Of a DNA stretch of 64,000 nucleotides, positions 15,561-23,873 are shown one piece after another (the stretch's first letter is position 1; each line of letters starts with the position of its first letter). Under the pieces are notes generated by a model. That model was not told where the DNA came from, ran no database searches, and saw nothing but the letters and a program-made list of their open reading frames with translations. Origin of the DNA: Caballeronia hypogeia (GTDB lineage Bacteria > Pseudomonadota > Gammaproteobacteria > Burkholderiales > Burkholderiaceae); NCBI RefSeq assembly GCF_001544875.2, contig NZ_FCOA02000034.1, positions 1 to 64,000 on the forward strand, in the 5' to 3' direction. A program made the translations under genes and the position numbers.

Positions 15561-17480
15561 CTATTCGAAGCGCGCTTGCACCGCGCGCTGGATCTCCTCG
15601 AACGCGACCGGCTTCACGAGATGATGGTCGAAGCCGGCTTCCTTCGAGCGCTGACGATCATGCGCCTGGCCATAACCCGTCACCGCGATCAGCAATGCAT
15701 TGGCAGTGGCGGGACGCGCGCGCATCTCGCTCGCGAGGCGGTAGCCGTCCATGCCCGGCAGGCCGATATCGAGCAGCACGATCTGCGGCGCGAAAGTCTC
15801 GGAGAGCGCGAGCGCTTCGTGCGCGTCGTGCGCGGTGCGCACATCGAAGCCGTCTGCTTCGAGCAGGAGCGCCATTGCGGTGGCCGCGTCCACGCTGTCG
15901 TCCACGAGCAGCACGCGCTTGCCGCCGCTCACGCTCGCGGGCGCCGGCGCGACGTCCGGCGTCGTCACCCGTGCATCCTTCGCGAGCGGCAGCCATACGG
16001 CGAACTCGCTGCCCGCCTGCGGTCCCGCCGAAAACGCCTCGATGCGCCCGCCCTGCAATTCGACGAGCGTCTTCGCAAGCGGCAGGCCGATGCCGAGCCC
16101 GCCCTCCGAACGTTCGAGCGAAGTTTCGGATTGCACGAACAGATCGAAGATATGCGGCAGCATGTCCGGCGAAATGCCGATGCCCCTGTCGCGCACGGTC
16201 ACGCGCGCTTCATCGCCGAACTGCTCGGTCTCGATCGCGATCTCGCCTTCCTCCATGCTGTACTTCGACGCATTCGACAGCAGATTGCCGAAGACCTGTG
16301 CAAGCCGCACGTTGTCGCCGGTTACATAAAGCGGCGCATCCGGCAGCTTCACCGTCAGCGCATGGCGCTTGCGTTCGAGCGCGGGCTGCACGGTTTCGAT
16401 GGCGGCCGCGAGCGCCGCCGCGAGATCGACCGTTTCCTGGCGCAGCGTGATCTTGCCCTGCGTGATGCGCGCGACATCGAGCAGATCGTCGACCAGGCGG
16501 CTCAGATGGCGCACCTGTCTGTCGATGATCGCGCGCACGGTCGCGAAGTGCTGCACCGAAGGCTCGCGGTCGGGGTCCAGCAGATCGACCGCGTTGCGGA
16601 TCGGCGCGAGCGGATTGCGCAGCTCGTGCGCGAGCATCGCGAGAAATTCGTCCTTGCGGCGATCGGCTTCGCGCAACAGAAGTTCGGCGGCCTTGCGCTC
16701 GGAGATGTCGTTGACGATGCCCGCGACGCGATACGGCCGCGCCGGATGCCCCGCCGCGCCGCGCACCTGAAATGCCCGCTCGGCGACCCAGCGCGGCCCG
16801 CCGCTCGCGCGCGTGATGCGGTATTCGACCTGATACGGCGTGCCGTTGGCGAGCAACTGGCGATACGCCTCGGCGACATGATCGCGGTCGAGCGGCAGGA
16901 TGTCGCCGGACCAGTGATCCGGGCCCGGCACGGGCGCGGGCGCGCCGCCGCCGCTATCGAACAGATGCGTGTACGCGGGGCTCACATAGAGCAGCTCGTT
17001 GGCTGCGGGATCGAGCATCCAGAACACGTCGTCGATATTCTCGGCGAGCTGGCGAAAGCGTTCCTCGCTCTCGCGCAACGCATTCTCCGCGAGCCGCACG
17101 CGCAACAGCGCGCGCACGTGCGCGATCAGCTCGGCAGGCTCGACCGGCTCGGTCAGATAACTGTCCGCGCCGCCTTCGAGACCGCGAATCCGGTCGAGGC
17201 TATGCACCGCCGCCGCCGAGGTCTGCAACACGAGCGTGCTCGCGGTCTCCGGCTGCGCCTTGATCTGCCGGCACACTTCAAGCCCGTTGATGTCGGGCAG
17301 CTTCACGTCGAGCAGCACGAGATCCGGCACTTCGGCGCGCACGCGTTCGAGCGCGGCGTTGCCGGTGGCGGCCTCGATCACGTTGAAGCCCGCGCGCGAC
17401 AGGATGCGCGTTTTCGCGTAACGCGCGCCGTCGTTGTCATCGACGTTGAGGATCAGCACCTCGTTCCAGTCGCTTCTCAT
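15561..17480 (-). CDS. Hybrid histidine kinase, REC-PAS-HisKA-HATPase-REC
   Basis: A 639-residue cytoplasmic protein without membrane segments. Order: receiver (residues about 8-125, phosphoacceptor in LVLLDVKLPDINGLEV), PAS/PAC (about 145-260, containing RYVAG-type PAC FQVRGAAGHPARPYRVAGIVNDIS), HisKA with LAMLAHELRNPLAPIRN, HATPase with GNLLSNASKYS, DRGIGIS and GLGIGLPLAK, and a C-terminal receiver with VLLVDDSVDAA, IVLLDIGLPGMDGY and LVKPVAF. All catalytic residues appear intact. Its ATG overlaps the stop of the preceding kinase gene, placing it last in the stressosome operon, where it could convert the switch state into phosphotransfer. Confidence 0.9.
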   Translation of the reverse strand: MRSDWNEVLILNVDDNDGARYAKTRILSRAGFNVIEAATGNAALERVRAEVPDLVLLDVKLPDINGLEVCRQIKAQPETASTLVLQTSAAAVHSLDRIRGLEGGADSYLTEPVEPAELIAHVRALLRVRLAENALRESEERFRQLAENIDDVFWMLDPAANELLYVSPAYTHLFDSGGGAPAPVPGPDHWSGDILPLDRDHVAEAYRQLLANGTPYQVEYRITRASGGPRWVAERAFQVRGAAGHPARPYRVAGIVNDISERKAAELLLREADRRKDEFLAMLAHELRNPLAPIRNAVDLLDPDREPSVQHFATVRAIIDRQVRHLSRLVDDLLDVARITQGKITLRQETVDLAAALAAAIETVQPALERKRHALTVKLPDAPLYVTGDNVRLAQVFGNLLSNASKYSMEEGEIAIETEQFGDEARVTVRDRGIGISPDMLPHIFDLFVQSETSLERSEGGLGIGLPLAKTLVELQGGRIEAFSAGPQAGSEFAVWLPLAKDARVTTPDVAPAPASVSGGKRVLLVDDSVDAATAMALLLEADGFDVRTAHDAHEALALSETFAPQIVLLDIGLPGMDGYRLASEMRARPATANALLIAVTGYGQAHDRQRSKEAGFDHHLVKPVAFEEIQRAVQARFE

Positions 17481-19201
17481 GATCGTTCCTTGCCCGTCAC
17501 CGCATTCAGGACGCCCGGCAGTTCGCCGCCGCCCACCGGATGCTCGACGAACGCGGCCGCGCCCAGCGCCTGCGCCTCGTTGCGGTCTTCCGCCTCGCCC
17601 AGCACGACGATCGGAATGCTGCGCGTCGCGGCTTGCGCGCGCAAGGCGGCGAGCCAGATCCACGCTTCGGTCGGCGCGGGCCGCACCGCCAGCAGCAGCG
17701 CGACGGGCGAAGTGCGCGCGAGCAGCCGGCTCGCTTCGTCGAGCGTCGCGGCGCTCATCGCGCGATAGGGCGTGGCGCGCAACGCGGCCTCGCAGTCCAG
17801 GCGTTCGATCGGATTGCTCGCGACGACCAGCACGGCCGGACGCGCATCGCCCGCCGGATGATGCGCCGCATCGAAATCCGCGCCGTAATGCGCGGGAATC
17901 GTCGCGCTGAACACCGAGCCGCGCCCGGCTTCGCTCGTGAGCGACACATCGCCGCCCAGCAGCTTGCAGAGCTTGCGGCACAGCGGCAGGCCGAGCCCCG
18001 TCCCCTTCGTGTATTGCTGAAGGCGGTTCTCGACCTGACCGAATTCCTCGAATACGACCTGCTGATGCTCCGGTGCAATGCCGATGCCCGTATCGCTGAC
18101 CGAAAACGTGATCAGTCTGCGCCCCTCGTCGTAACTCGCGCCAACGCGCACGTAGCCGCGCTCGGTGAACTTGAGCGCGTTCGACACGAAGTTGCGCAGC
18201 ACCTGCGCAACCTTGGCTTCGTCAGTGCAGATGGTCGGGAGGCCTTCGCACGATTCGAACACGAGCTCCACCGCGCCGCCCGGCGACAGCGGCCGCAGCA
18301 TGCCGCGCAGCGCCGAGAACAAGGTGTCGACTTCGAATTCGGCCGGACGCACCTCGATCTTGCCGGCTTCGATCTTCGCGAGATCGAGCAGGTCGTCGAC
18401 CGTTTCCGACAGATCTTCGGCCGCCTTGCGGATGAAGCGCACCTGCTTTTCCTGCTCCTCGGTCAGTTCGCCGTCGATACGTTCGAGCAGGAGCTTCGAC
18501 AACGCGCGGATCGACGAGAGCGGCGTGCGGAACTCGTGACTCATGTTCGACAGAAAGCGCGACTTCGATTCGTCCGCGCGGCGCAGATGATCGGCGCGAG
18601 CATCGAGCTCCGCATACAGCGCGACGACGCCGCGATTCGTGTCTTCCAGCTCGCGCGTGAGGCGCGTCAGTTCTTCCTGGCGCTCGCGCAGGTCCGCGAG
18701 CGCGCCGATCAGCTCGCGGTTCTGACGTTGCAGCTCCGCCGCCGTGTCCTCGTTCGACTGACGCAGGAGCGCATCCGTCGCCGCCTGCGTGTTGCACGGC
18801 ACGCCCTCGGGCATCGCCTTGGCAAGCGATATCGAGGTGCCGCCATCGGCTTCGTCGGCGATCGCGCAATGGTCCATCAGGCGCTGCGCCGCAAGCAGGC
18901 CGAGCGCGGCCTGCGAATCGTCGTGACGGATCGCGCGCAGACGCTCGCGTGCGCCGGCGCCGGCCTGAAACCGCACGATGAAGCGCGGCGGGCGCGTGGC
19001 GTCATCGACGAGAAATTCCGCGCGCGCCGCCTGCTCCGCGATCAGCACCGTGCGCGCCGCCTCCAGCACGGACGTGGAAATGCGCGTCTGGTCCTGCGGC
19101 GAGAAGCCGAGCGCGGCGCTCGCATCGCGCGCCTTGACGCGCGCCGCGACGATATCGCGCTCGTCTTCGATCCGCATCGTGTAGAGCGCGCGCGTCATCA
19201 T
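17477..19201 (-). CDS. Histidine kinase with degenerate anti-sigma-like N-terminus and degenerate receiver
   Basis: The 574-residue protein starts with a segment resembling RsbT-type ATPase domains (RDIVAARVKARDASAALGF...TRISTSVLEAARTVL) in which the N-box Asn is replaced. A coiled coil (about 165-225) leads into an intact kinase core: LSNMSHEFRTPLSSIR, NFVSNALKFTE, DTGIGI, GTGLGLPL. The C-terminal about 120 residues have receiver-like spacing (VLVVASNPIERLDCEAAL ... FVEHPV), but the acidic pocket, phosphoacceptor Asp and Lys are missing. Start ATG overlaps the stop of the upstream fusion gene. The domain set suggests protein-protein signalling input rather than ligand sensing. Confidence 0.85.
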   Translation of the reverse strand: MMTRALYTMRIEDERDIVAARVKARDASAALGFSPQDQTRISTSVLEAARTVLIAEQAARAEFLVDDATRPPRFIVRFQAGAGARERLRAIRHDDSQAALGLLAAQRLMDHCAIADEADGGTSISLAKAMPEGVPCNTQAATDALLRQSNEDTAAELQRQNRELIGALADLRERQEELTRLTRELEDTNRGVVALYAELDARADHLRRADESKSRFLSNMSHEFRTPLSSIRALSKLLLERIDGELTEEQEKQVRFIRKAAEDLSETVDDLLDLAKIEAGKIEVRPAEFEVDTLFSALRGMLRPLSPGGAVELVFESCEGLPTICTDEAKVAQVLRNFVSNALKFTERGYVRVGASYDEGRRLITFSVSDTGIGIAPEHQQVVFEEFGQVENRLQQYTKGTGLGLPLCRKLCKLLGGDVSLTSEAGRGSVFSATIPAHYGADFDAAHHPAGDARPAVLVVASNPIERLDCEAALRATPYRAMSAATLDEASRLLARTSPVALLLAVRPAPTEAWIWLAALRAQAATRSIPIVVLGEAEDRNEAQALGAAAFVEHPVGGGELPGVLNAVTGKERS

Positions 19202-20235
19202 GCGCTCCGGGCCGCGCGGGCGACGAACACGGTGACATCGTCGCGCCCGCGCGCGAAGTCGCGGTACAGCACCGCCGCAACCAGCGACGGATGGCGGATG
19301 GCGAGACCCGGATATCGCTCGAGATCCCAGCGCGAAGTCAGTCCGTCGGAATGCAGCACGACGAGCGCGTCGGGCGGGCACGGCACGTCGAACAACTGCG
19401 CGCGCCGCGCCGCATGCCCGACGATGCCGCTGTGCGACACCAGATGCCGGTGCGAGCCTTCCGTCCACACGCTCGCCGCGATGTTGCCGATGCCCGCGAA
19501 CGTCACCGGCGCGCCGTCCAGCGACGCGAACGCCGGCATCCGCGCGATGCCGACCGCCGCGCCGCGCGTCGGGCGCAGCGCGTGGTTGGCGGCATCCATG
19601 ATGGTTTCGAGCGCCAGTTCGCCCTGGGCGGCGAGCACCTTCGCCGCTTCGATCGCGGCGACATTGGCAAGCGGCCCGTGGCCGAGGCCATCGGCGACGA
19701 GCACGGTGAATTCGCCCCCATGCGCGTGACACGACCATGCATCGCCGCACACGGTTTCGGTTTGCAGCGGCAGGTTCACGACGCCGTACACGGGATGCGC
19801 GGCGGCCGGCGGCGCGGCGGCGGCCGCGTTCCAGAACACGACGCGCAGCACGGTGCCCTGCCCCGGCGCGCTCCAGATGTCGAGTTCGTCGGAGAGTCGT
19901 TCGATCGCGCCCATGCCGTTGCCGGGGCTGCCCGCCGTCGTGTAGCCGTCCTCGAAGCAGCGATGCAGATCGGCGATGCCCGGCCCGCTGTCGATGCTCA
20001 GCACCTCGATGCCGTAACGCAGCGCGGGCGCGCCGCCATCGACGAGCGGGCGCACCAGCAGTTCGCCGCGTTCCGCGTGCTTGAGCAGATTGGTGCCGCA
20101 TTCGGTGACGACGATCGCGAGTTCGCCCGCAATCGTCTCGTTGAAACCGAGCCCGCGCGCAAGCTCGCCGACGGAGCGCCGCGCATAGGCGATCTGGCTC
20201 GCCTCGGCGATCTCGTAGCGCTGCTGCGCGGCCAT
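19198..20235 (-). CDS. RsbT-like ATPase fused to an RsbX/SpoIIE-type PP2C phosphatase
   Basis: Residues about 1-125 form a GHKL switch-kinase domain (VVTECGTNLLKH as N-box, DSGPGIAD as G1, GSPGNGMGAIERL). Residues about 150-345 are a PP2C-like phosphatase with VADGLGHGPLANVAA, HSDGLTS and GRDDVTVFVA, keeping the metal-binding aspartates. In Bacillus, RsbX dephosphorylates RsbS/RsbR and RsbT phosphorylates them, so this one chain may carry both activities. ATG 20235 has AAGGA just upstream; METVLKES at 20259, overlapping rsbT, is the alternative. Confidence 0.85.
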   Translation of the reverse strand: MAAQQRYEIAEASQIAYARRSVGELARGLGFNETIAGELAIVVTECGTNLLKHAERGELLVRPLVDGGAPALRYGIEVLSIDSGPGIADLHRCFEDGYTTAGSPGNGMGAIERLSDELDIWSAPGQGTVLRVVFWNAAAAAPPAAAHPVYGVVNLPLQTETVCGDAWSCHAHGGEFTVLVADGLGHGPLANVAAIEAAKVLAAQGELALETIMDAANHALRPTRGAAVGIARMPAFASLDGAPVTFAGIGNIAASVWTEGSHRHLVSHSGIVGHAARRAQLFDVPCPPDALVVLHSDGLTSRWDLERYPGLAIRHPSLVAAVLYRDFARGRDDVTVFVARAARSA

Positions 20236-20243
20236 CGATTCCT

Positions 20244-20684
20244 TCAGAACGGTTTCCATTTGGTGATCGATACGTGCGTGCCCTCGCCCGGCGCCGAGCG
20301 GATGTCGAATTCGTCGCACAGCCGTTTGGCGCCGCCCAGGCCGAGACCCAGGCCGTTGCCCGAGGAGAAGCCGTCGGAGAGCGCGCGCTGGATATCGGCG
20401 ATGCCGGGCCCGTTGTCGACAAATTCGAGTTTGAGGCCGCGGCGGCCATTGCGCTCGACGAGGTAACAATGCGCGTCGCCGCCGCCGCCGTAGATGACCG
20501 TATTGCGTGCCAGCTCGCTCGCCGCCGTGACGAACTTGGTCTGATCGATCAGAGACAGGCCTTGCGCGACCGCCTTCTCGCGCACGAACTGGCGCAGCCG
20601 CACGATCTGCTCGTCGGAGCGGATCGGCAGCGTGTCGGGCGGCGACGAGGACATCGGCGCGGCTGTGGAGTTGAAGATCGTCAT
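20244..20684 (-). CDS. rsbT: RsbT-like serine/threonine switch kinase
   Basis: This 146-residue protein is a stand-alone GHKL kinase: VTAASELARNTVIYGGGG (N-box), EFVDNGPGIADIQRAL (G1) and GNGLGLGLGGAKRL (G2), the last as in B. subtilis RsbT. RsbT phosphorylates RsbS and RsbR in the stressosome and, when released, activates a downstream partner. There it is the phosphatase RsbU; no RsbU is present here. It follows rsbS by 21 bp and precedes the RsbT-X fusion gene. A shorter start at the second Met (MSSSPPD) is possible. Confidence 0.9.
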   Translation of the reverse strand: MTIFNSTAAPMSSSPPDTLPIRSDEQIVRLRQFVREKAVAQGLSLIDQTKFVTAASELARNTVIYGGGGDAHCYLVERNGRRGLKLEFVDNGPGIADIQRALSDGFSSGNGLGLGLGGAKRLCDEFDIRSAPGEGTHVSITKWKPF

Positions 20685-20705
20685 GGAGTCGTGTGCACGC
20701 GGCCG

Positions 20706-21065
20706 TCAGACCGTGCCGCTCCTCGAAAGGAGCGCCATGCCCTTCTCGACGTTGAGCGCGGTGCGCACGCCCGACAGCGTGAGGCCGAGCTCGACCAGCG
20801 TGATCGCCACCGACGGCTGCATGCCGACGACCACGGTCTCCGCATCCAGCACGCGCGCCATGGCCGCCGTGTTGCCGATCATGCGGCCGATGAACGAATC
20901 GACCACGTCGAGCGACGAAATGTCGATCAGGACGCCGCGCGCTCCGTCTTTCACGATGCGGCTCGTCAGATCGTCCTGCAGCGCGAGCGCCAGGCGGTCA
21001 TGCATGTCGACCTGAATGGTGACGAGCAGGAGCTTGCCCATCGTGAGAATCGGAATGCGTTCCAT
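20706..21065 (-). CDS. rsbS: RsbS-like stressosome scaffold (STAS domain)
   Basis: A single STAS domain of 119 residues. The phosphorylatable Ser corresponds to the one in SSLDVVDSFIGRMIGN, the position of B. subtilis RsbS Ser59, and the start MERIPILTMGKLLLVTIQVDMHD matches RsbS N-termini. RsbS and RsbR co-assemble into the stressosome core that sequesters RsbT. Gene order R-S-T supports the assignment over a generic anti-sigma antagonist. It lies 62 bp downstream of rsbR. Confidence 0.9.
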   Translation of the reverse strand: MERIPILTMGKLLLVTIQVDMHDRLALALQDDLTSRIVKDGARGVLIDISSLDVVDSFIGRMIGNTAAMARVLDAETVVVGMQPSVAITLVELGLTLSGVRTALNVEKGMALLSRSGTV

Positions 21066-21127
21066 CGCTTGAGTCCCCGTTCAGTCGCTGTGCACGCGTG
21101 CGCGGCTTCGAATGGCGCGCGGCCGCG

Positions 21128-22045
21128 TCATTCGGCTTGCTGCGAATCGAAGCCGTCGCCCGCGCGCGCGCCGCGCGCCGCGTCGTGCGCGAGCCCCGCC
21201 GTCACCGACTTGCCGGTGCGCTGCAGCGCGACCACGAAGGCCGCCGCGAGCGTCGCCTTGGTCGTCACGTTGGACAGGTTCACGCCGAGATGCACGATGG
21301 TCTGCGCGATCTGCGGACGAATGCCGCTGATGATGCAGTCCGCGCCCATCAGCCGCGCCGCCGCGACGGTCTTGAGCAGATGCTGCGCGACCAGCGTGTC
21401 GACGGTCGGCACGCCGGTGATGTCGATGATCGAAATGGCGGCGCCCGTCTCGACGATCTTCTGCAGCAGGTTCTCCATGACGACCTGCGTGCGCGCCGAA
21501 TCCAGCGTGCCGATCAGCGGCAGCGCGAGAATGCCGTCCCACAGTTGCACGACCGGCGTGGACAGTTCGAGCAGTTCCTGCTGCTGCCGCACGATGACCT
21601 GTTCGCGGCTCGCCTGGAACACTTCGGTGGTGTAGAGGCCGAGCTCGTCGAAGAGCGTGCTGATCATCCAGGTGAGATCGGCGAGCGTCGCGGGATCGCC
21701 CTTGAGCGTCCCACGCAGGCGCGTGAACAGCGGCTGCTTGAGCGAGAAGACGAACATCGCGGTCTCGACCGGCGTGAAGCCCTGACGCGCGCGCTGCGAC
21801 GACATCTCCGCGAGAAACGCACGCACTTCCTGCCACGAGAGCGATTTGAAATCGACCCGCTCCGCCGTGCCGAGCGCCGTCATCAGAAGGGAGATGAACT
21901 GGGAGAACTGGTTACGCAGCTCCGCCTCGCCGACCAGCCCGCGCCGCGCGGCGATGGCGTGCTGTTGCGGAAGCCATTCCGTGAGCAGTTGCTCCTGGTT
22001 GTTGGTGAACAACTGGGCAAGCCGCATTCCGCCGACCATTTCCAT
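21128..22045 (-). CDS. rsbR: RsbR-like stressosome sensor (N-terminal sensor plus STAS)
   Basis: The 305-residue protein has a helical N-terminal sensor domain (about 1-150; AQLFTNNQEQLLTEWLPQQ, related to RsbR N-domains), a linker helix (VIVRQQQELLELSTPVVQLWDGILALPLIGTLDS) that is the RsbR hallmark, and a STAS domain with DITGVPTVDTLVAQHLLKT and SGIRPQIAQTIVHLG, holding both Thr positions phosphorylated in B. subtilis RsbRA. The signal sensed is unknown. ATG 22045 has AGGGA seven nt upstream. It heads the six-gene minus-strand operon. Confidence 0.92.
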   Translation of the reverse strand: MEMVGGMRLAQLFTNNQEQLLTEWLPQQHAIAARRGLVGEAELRNQFSQFISLLMTALGTAERVDFKSLSWQEVRAFLAEMSSQRARQGFTPVETAMFVFSLKQPLFTRLRGTLKGDPATLADLTWMISTLFDELGLYTTEVFQASREQVIVRQQQELLELSTPVVQLWDGILALPLIGTLDSARTQVVMENLLQKIVETGAAISIIDITGVPTVDTLVAQHLLKTVAAARLMGADCIISGIRPQIAQTIVHLGVNLSNVTTKATLAAAFVVALQRTGKSVTAGLAHDAARGARAGDGFDSQQAE

Positions 22046-22414
22046 GCCGAGATCCCTGTGCGAGTGATGTTTTCGCGGGCCTGACGCCCGGACGACTGAT
22101 TGCTTTTTGCGCTCGGAATGTAGCACGCCATCCCGAAATTCGACAGTCCGAAAAGCCTTGATACGCAAGGCTTTCCGCGATTTGTTTCGTGCGCTCCGAG
22201 GCGTGCGCCGGGAGAGTCGGCAAATGCTTCCGGCCGTTCGCTGACGGCTGGACAAAGACCGGTCAAATATCCAGACGAAAGCCGATGAAAACGCGCGACT
22301 GGTCAAAAGGACGAGCGTTGCATTCCATGCCGTGTATAGCGGCGCAAATATTTTTTTGGCTGGCGGGAGATGCAATATTCGTTTCAGAAGTCCAACCGAC
22401 ACCGCGGAGCGCAC
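22046..22414. other. Divergent intergenic region between rsbR and the purine permease gene
   Basis: It must hold the stressosome operon promoter (minus) and the permease promoter (plus). An A/T-rich patch around 22345-22382 lies near the permease start. No strong dyad, riboswitch or terminator was recognised. Confidence 0.5.
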
Positions 22415-23791
22415 ATGGCCCAAACCATCCATCCCGTCGACGAAGTGCTGCCCATCGGCCAGATGCTCGCAGTCGGCATCCAGCACGTGCTCGTGATGTA
22501 CGCGGGGGCAATCGCCGTGCCGCTCATCATCGGCGCGGCGTTGAAGCTGCCGAAGGATCAGATCGCGTTCCTGATCAGCTCGGACCTCTTCGCCTGCGGG
22601 CTCGTGACGCTGGTGCAGTGCATCGGCGTGTGGAAGTTCGGCATCCGCCTGCCGGTCATCATGGGCGTGAGCTTCGCGCCGGTCGGCCCGATGGTCGCGA
22701 TGGCGTCATCCGGCGCGGGCATCACGACGATCTTCGGCGCGACCATCGCGGCGGGCGTGTTCGCGATTCTGATCGCGCCGTTCTTCGGGCGGCTGATGCG
22801 CTTCTTTCCGCCCATCGTCACCGGCACGATCATCCTCACCATCGGCATGACGCTGTTTCCGGTCGCGATCAACTGGGCGGGCGGCGGGCACGGCGCGGCG
22901 AATTTCGGCCAGCCCGCGAACCTGATGATCGCGTCCGTCGTGCTGCTCGCGATCCTGCTCATCAACAAGTATCTGAAAGGTTTCGTCGCGAACATCTCCG
23001 TGCTGCTCGGCATGGCGGTCGGCTTCGCGATCGCGCTGCCGATGGGCTTCGTCGATTTCTCGGGCGTCGGCCGCGCCGCGTGGTTCGCGCCGGTGCATCC
23101 GTTCGCGTTCGGCATGCCGCGCTTCGATATCGCGGCCATTGCGTCGCTGTGTCTCGTGATGGTCGTCATCATGGTGGAATCGCTCGGCATGTTTCTCGCG
23201 CTCGGCGATCTCGCGGGACGGCCCGTGTCGCGCATCGACGCCACGCGCGGCTTGCGCACGGACGGTCTCGGCACCGTGATCGGCGGCATCTTCAACACGT
23301 TTCCGCATTCGTCGTTTTCGCAGAACATCGGGCTCGTGGGCATTACCGGCGTGAAGAGCCGCTGGGTGGTCGCGGTGTCCGGGCTGATTCTGATGTCGCT
23401 CGGGCTGTTGCCGAAGCTGTCGAACCTGATCGCGTCGATACCCGTGGTCGTGCTCGGCGGCGCCGGCATCGCCATGTTCGGCATGGTCGCCGCGACCGGC
23501 GTGAAGATCCTGAGCAAGGTCGATTACGAGAGCAAGAACAATCTGCTCATCATCGCGATCAGCCTGGGCGTGGGCGTGATTCCGCTCGCCGCGCCGGGCT
23601 TCTTCGAGCACATGCCTAAATGGGCCGGCCCGCTCACGCACAGCGGCATCACGCTCGCCGCCGTGTTCGCGATCTTGCTCAACGCGCTGTTCAATCGCGG
23701 GCGCGCGGCCGACGAGATCGAGAAGGAAATCGCCGCCGAAATGCCGCTGAGCCTGCGTCATGGCGATACTGACACCGCCACGCGCGAGTAA
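22415..23791 (+). CDS. NCS2-family purine (xanthine/uric acid) permease
   Basis: A 458-residue inner-membrane symporter with about 14 hydrophobic segments. It opens with GQMLAVGIQHVLVMYAGAIAVPLIIG, the NCS2 helix-1 motif (QH), and includes LPVIMGVSFAPVGPM, GLGTVIGGIFNTFPHSSFSQNIGLV and GIAMFGMVAATG, matching the xanthine/urate (PbuX, UacT) branch rather than the uracil one. It imports a purine base with a cation. ATG 22415 is preceded by GGAG. No purine catabolic gene is adjacent. Confidence 0.9.
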   Translation: MAQTIHPVDEVLPIGQMLAVGIQHVLVMYAGAIAVPLIIGAALKLPKDQIAFLISSDLFACGLVTLVQCIGVWKFGIRLPVIMGVSFAPVGPMVAMASSGAGITTIFGATIAAGVFAILIAPFFGRLMRFFPPIVTGTIILTIGMTLFPVAINWAGGGHGAANFGQPANLMIASVVLLAILLINKYLKGFVANISVLLGMAVGFAIALPMGFVDFSGVGRAAWFAPVHPFAFGMPRFDIAAIASLCLVMVVIMVESLGMFLALGDLAGRPVSRIDATRGLRTDGLGTVIGGIFNTFPHSSFSQNIGLVGITGVKSRWVVAVSGLILMSLGLLPKLSNLIASIPVVVLGGAGIAMFGMVAATGVKILSKVDYESKNNLLIIAISLGVGVIPLAAPGFFEHMPKWAGPLTHSGITLAAVFAILLNALFNRGRAADEIEKEIAAEMPLSLRHGDTDTATRE

Positions 23792-23873
23792 CTTCGCGTA
23801 GGGAGGAAGCGCACGGAACGATCGTCGCGAAACCACTACCATGTACGGTGACAGATGAACCACGCCCGACACA

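Noticed and set aside
15534..19729. Two very long open frames on the plus strand (744 and 729 codons) opposite the kinase genes
   Set aside because: They are Arg/Ala/His-rich shadows produced by high-GC codon bias; the minus-strand frames carry complete kinase and phosphatase motifs.
22706..23872. 388-codon frame antisense to the purine permease
   Set aside because: Asp/His/Arg-rich, no motif; typical antisense shadow of a membrane protein gene.
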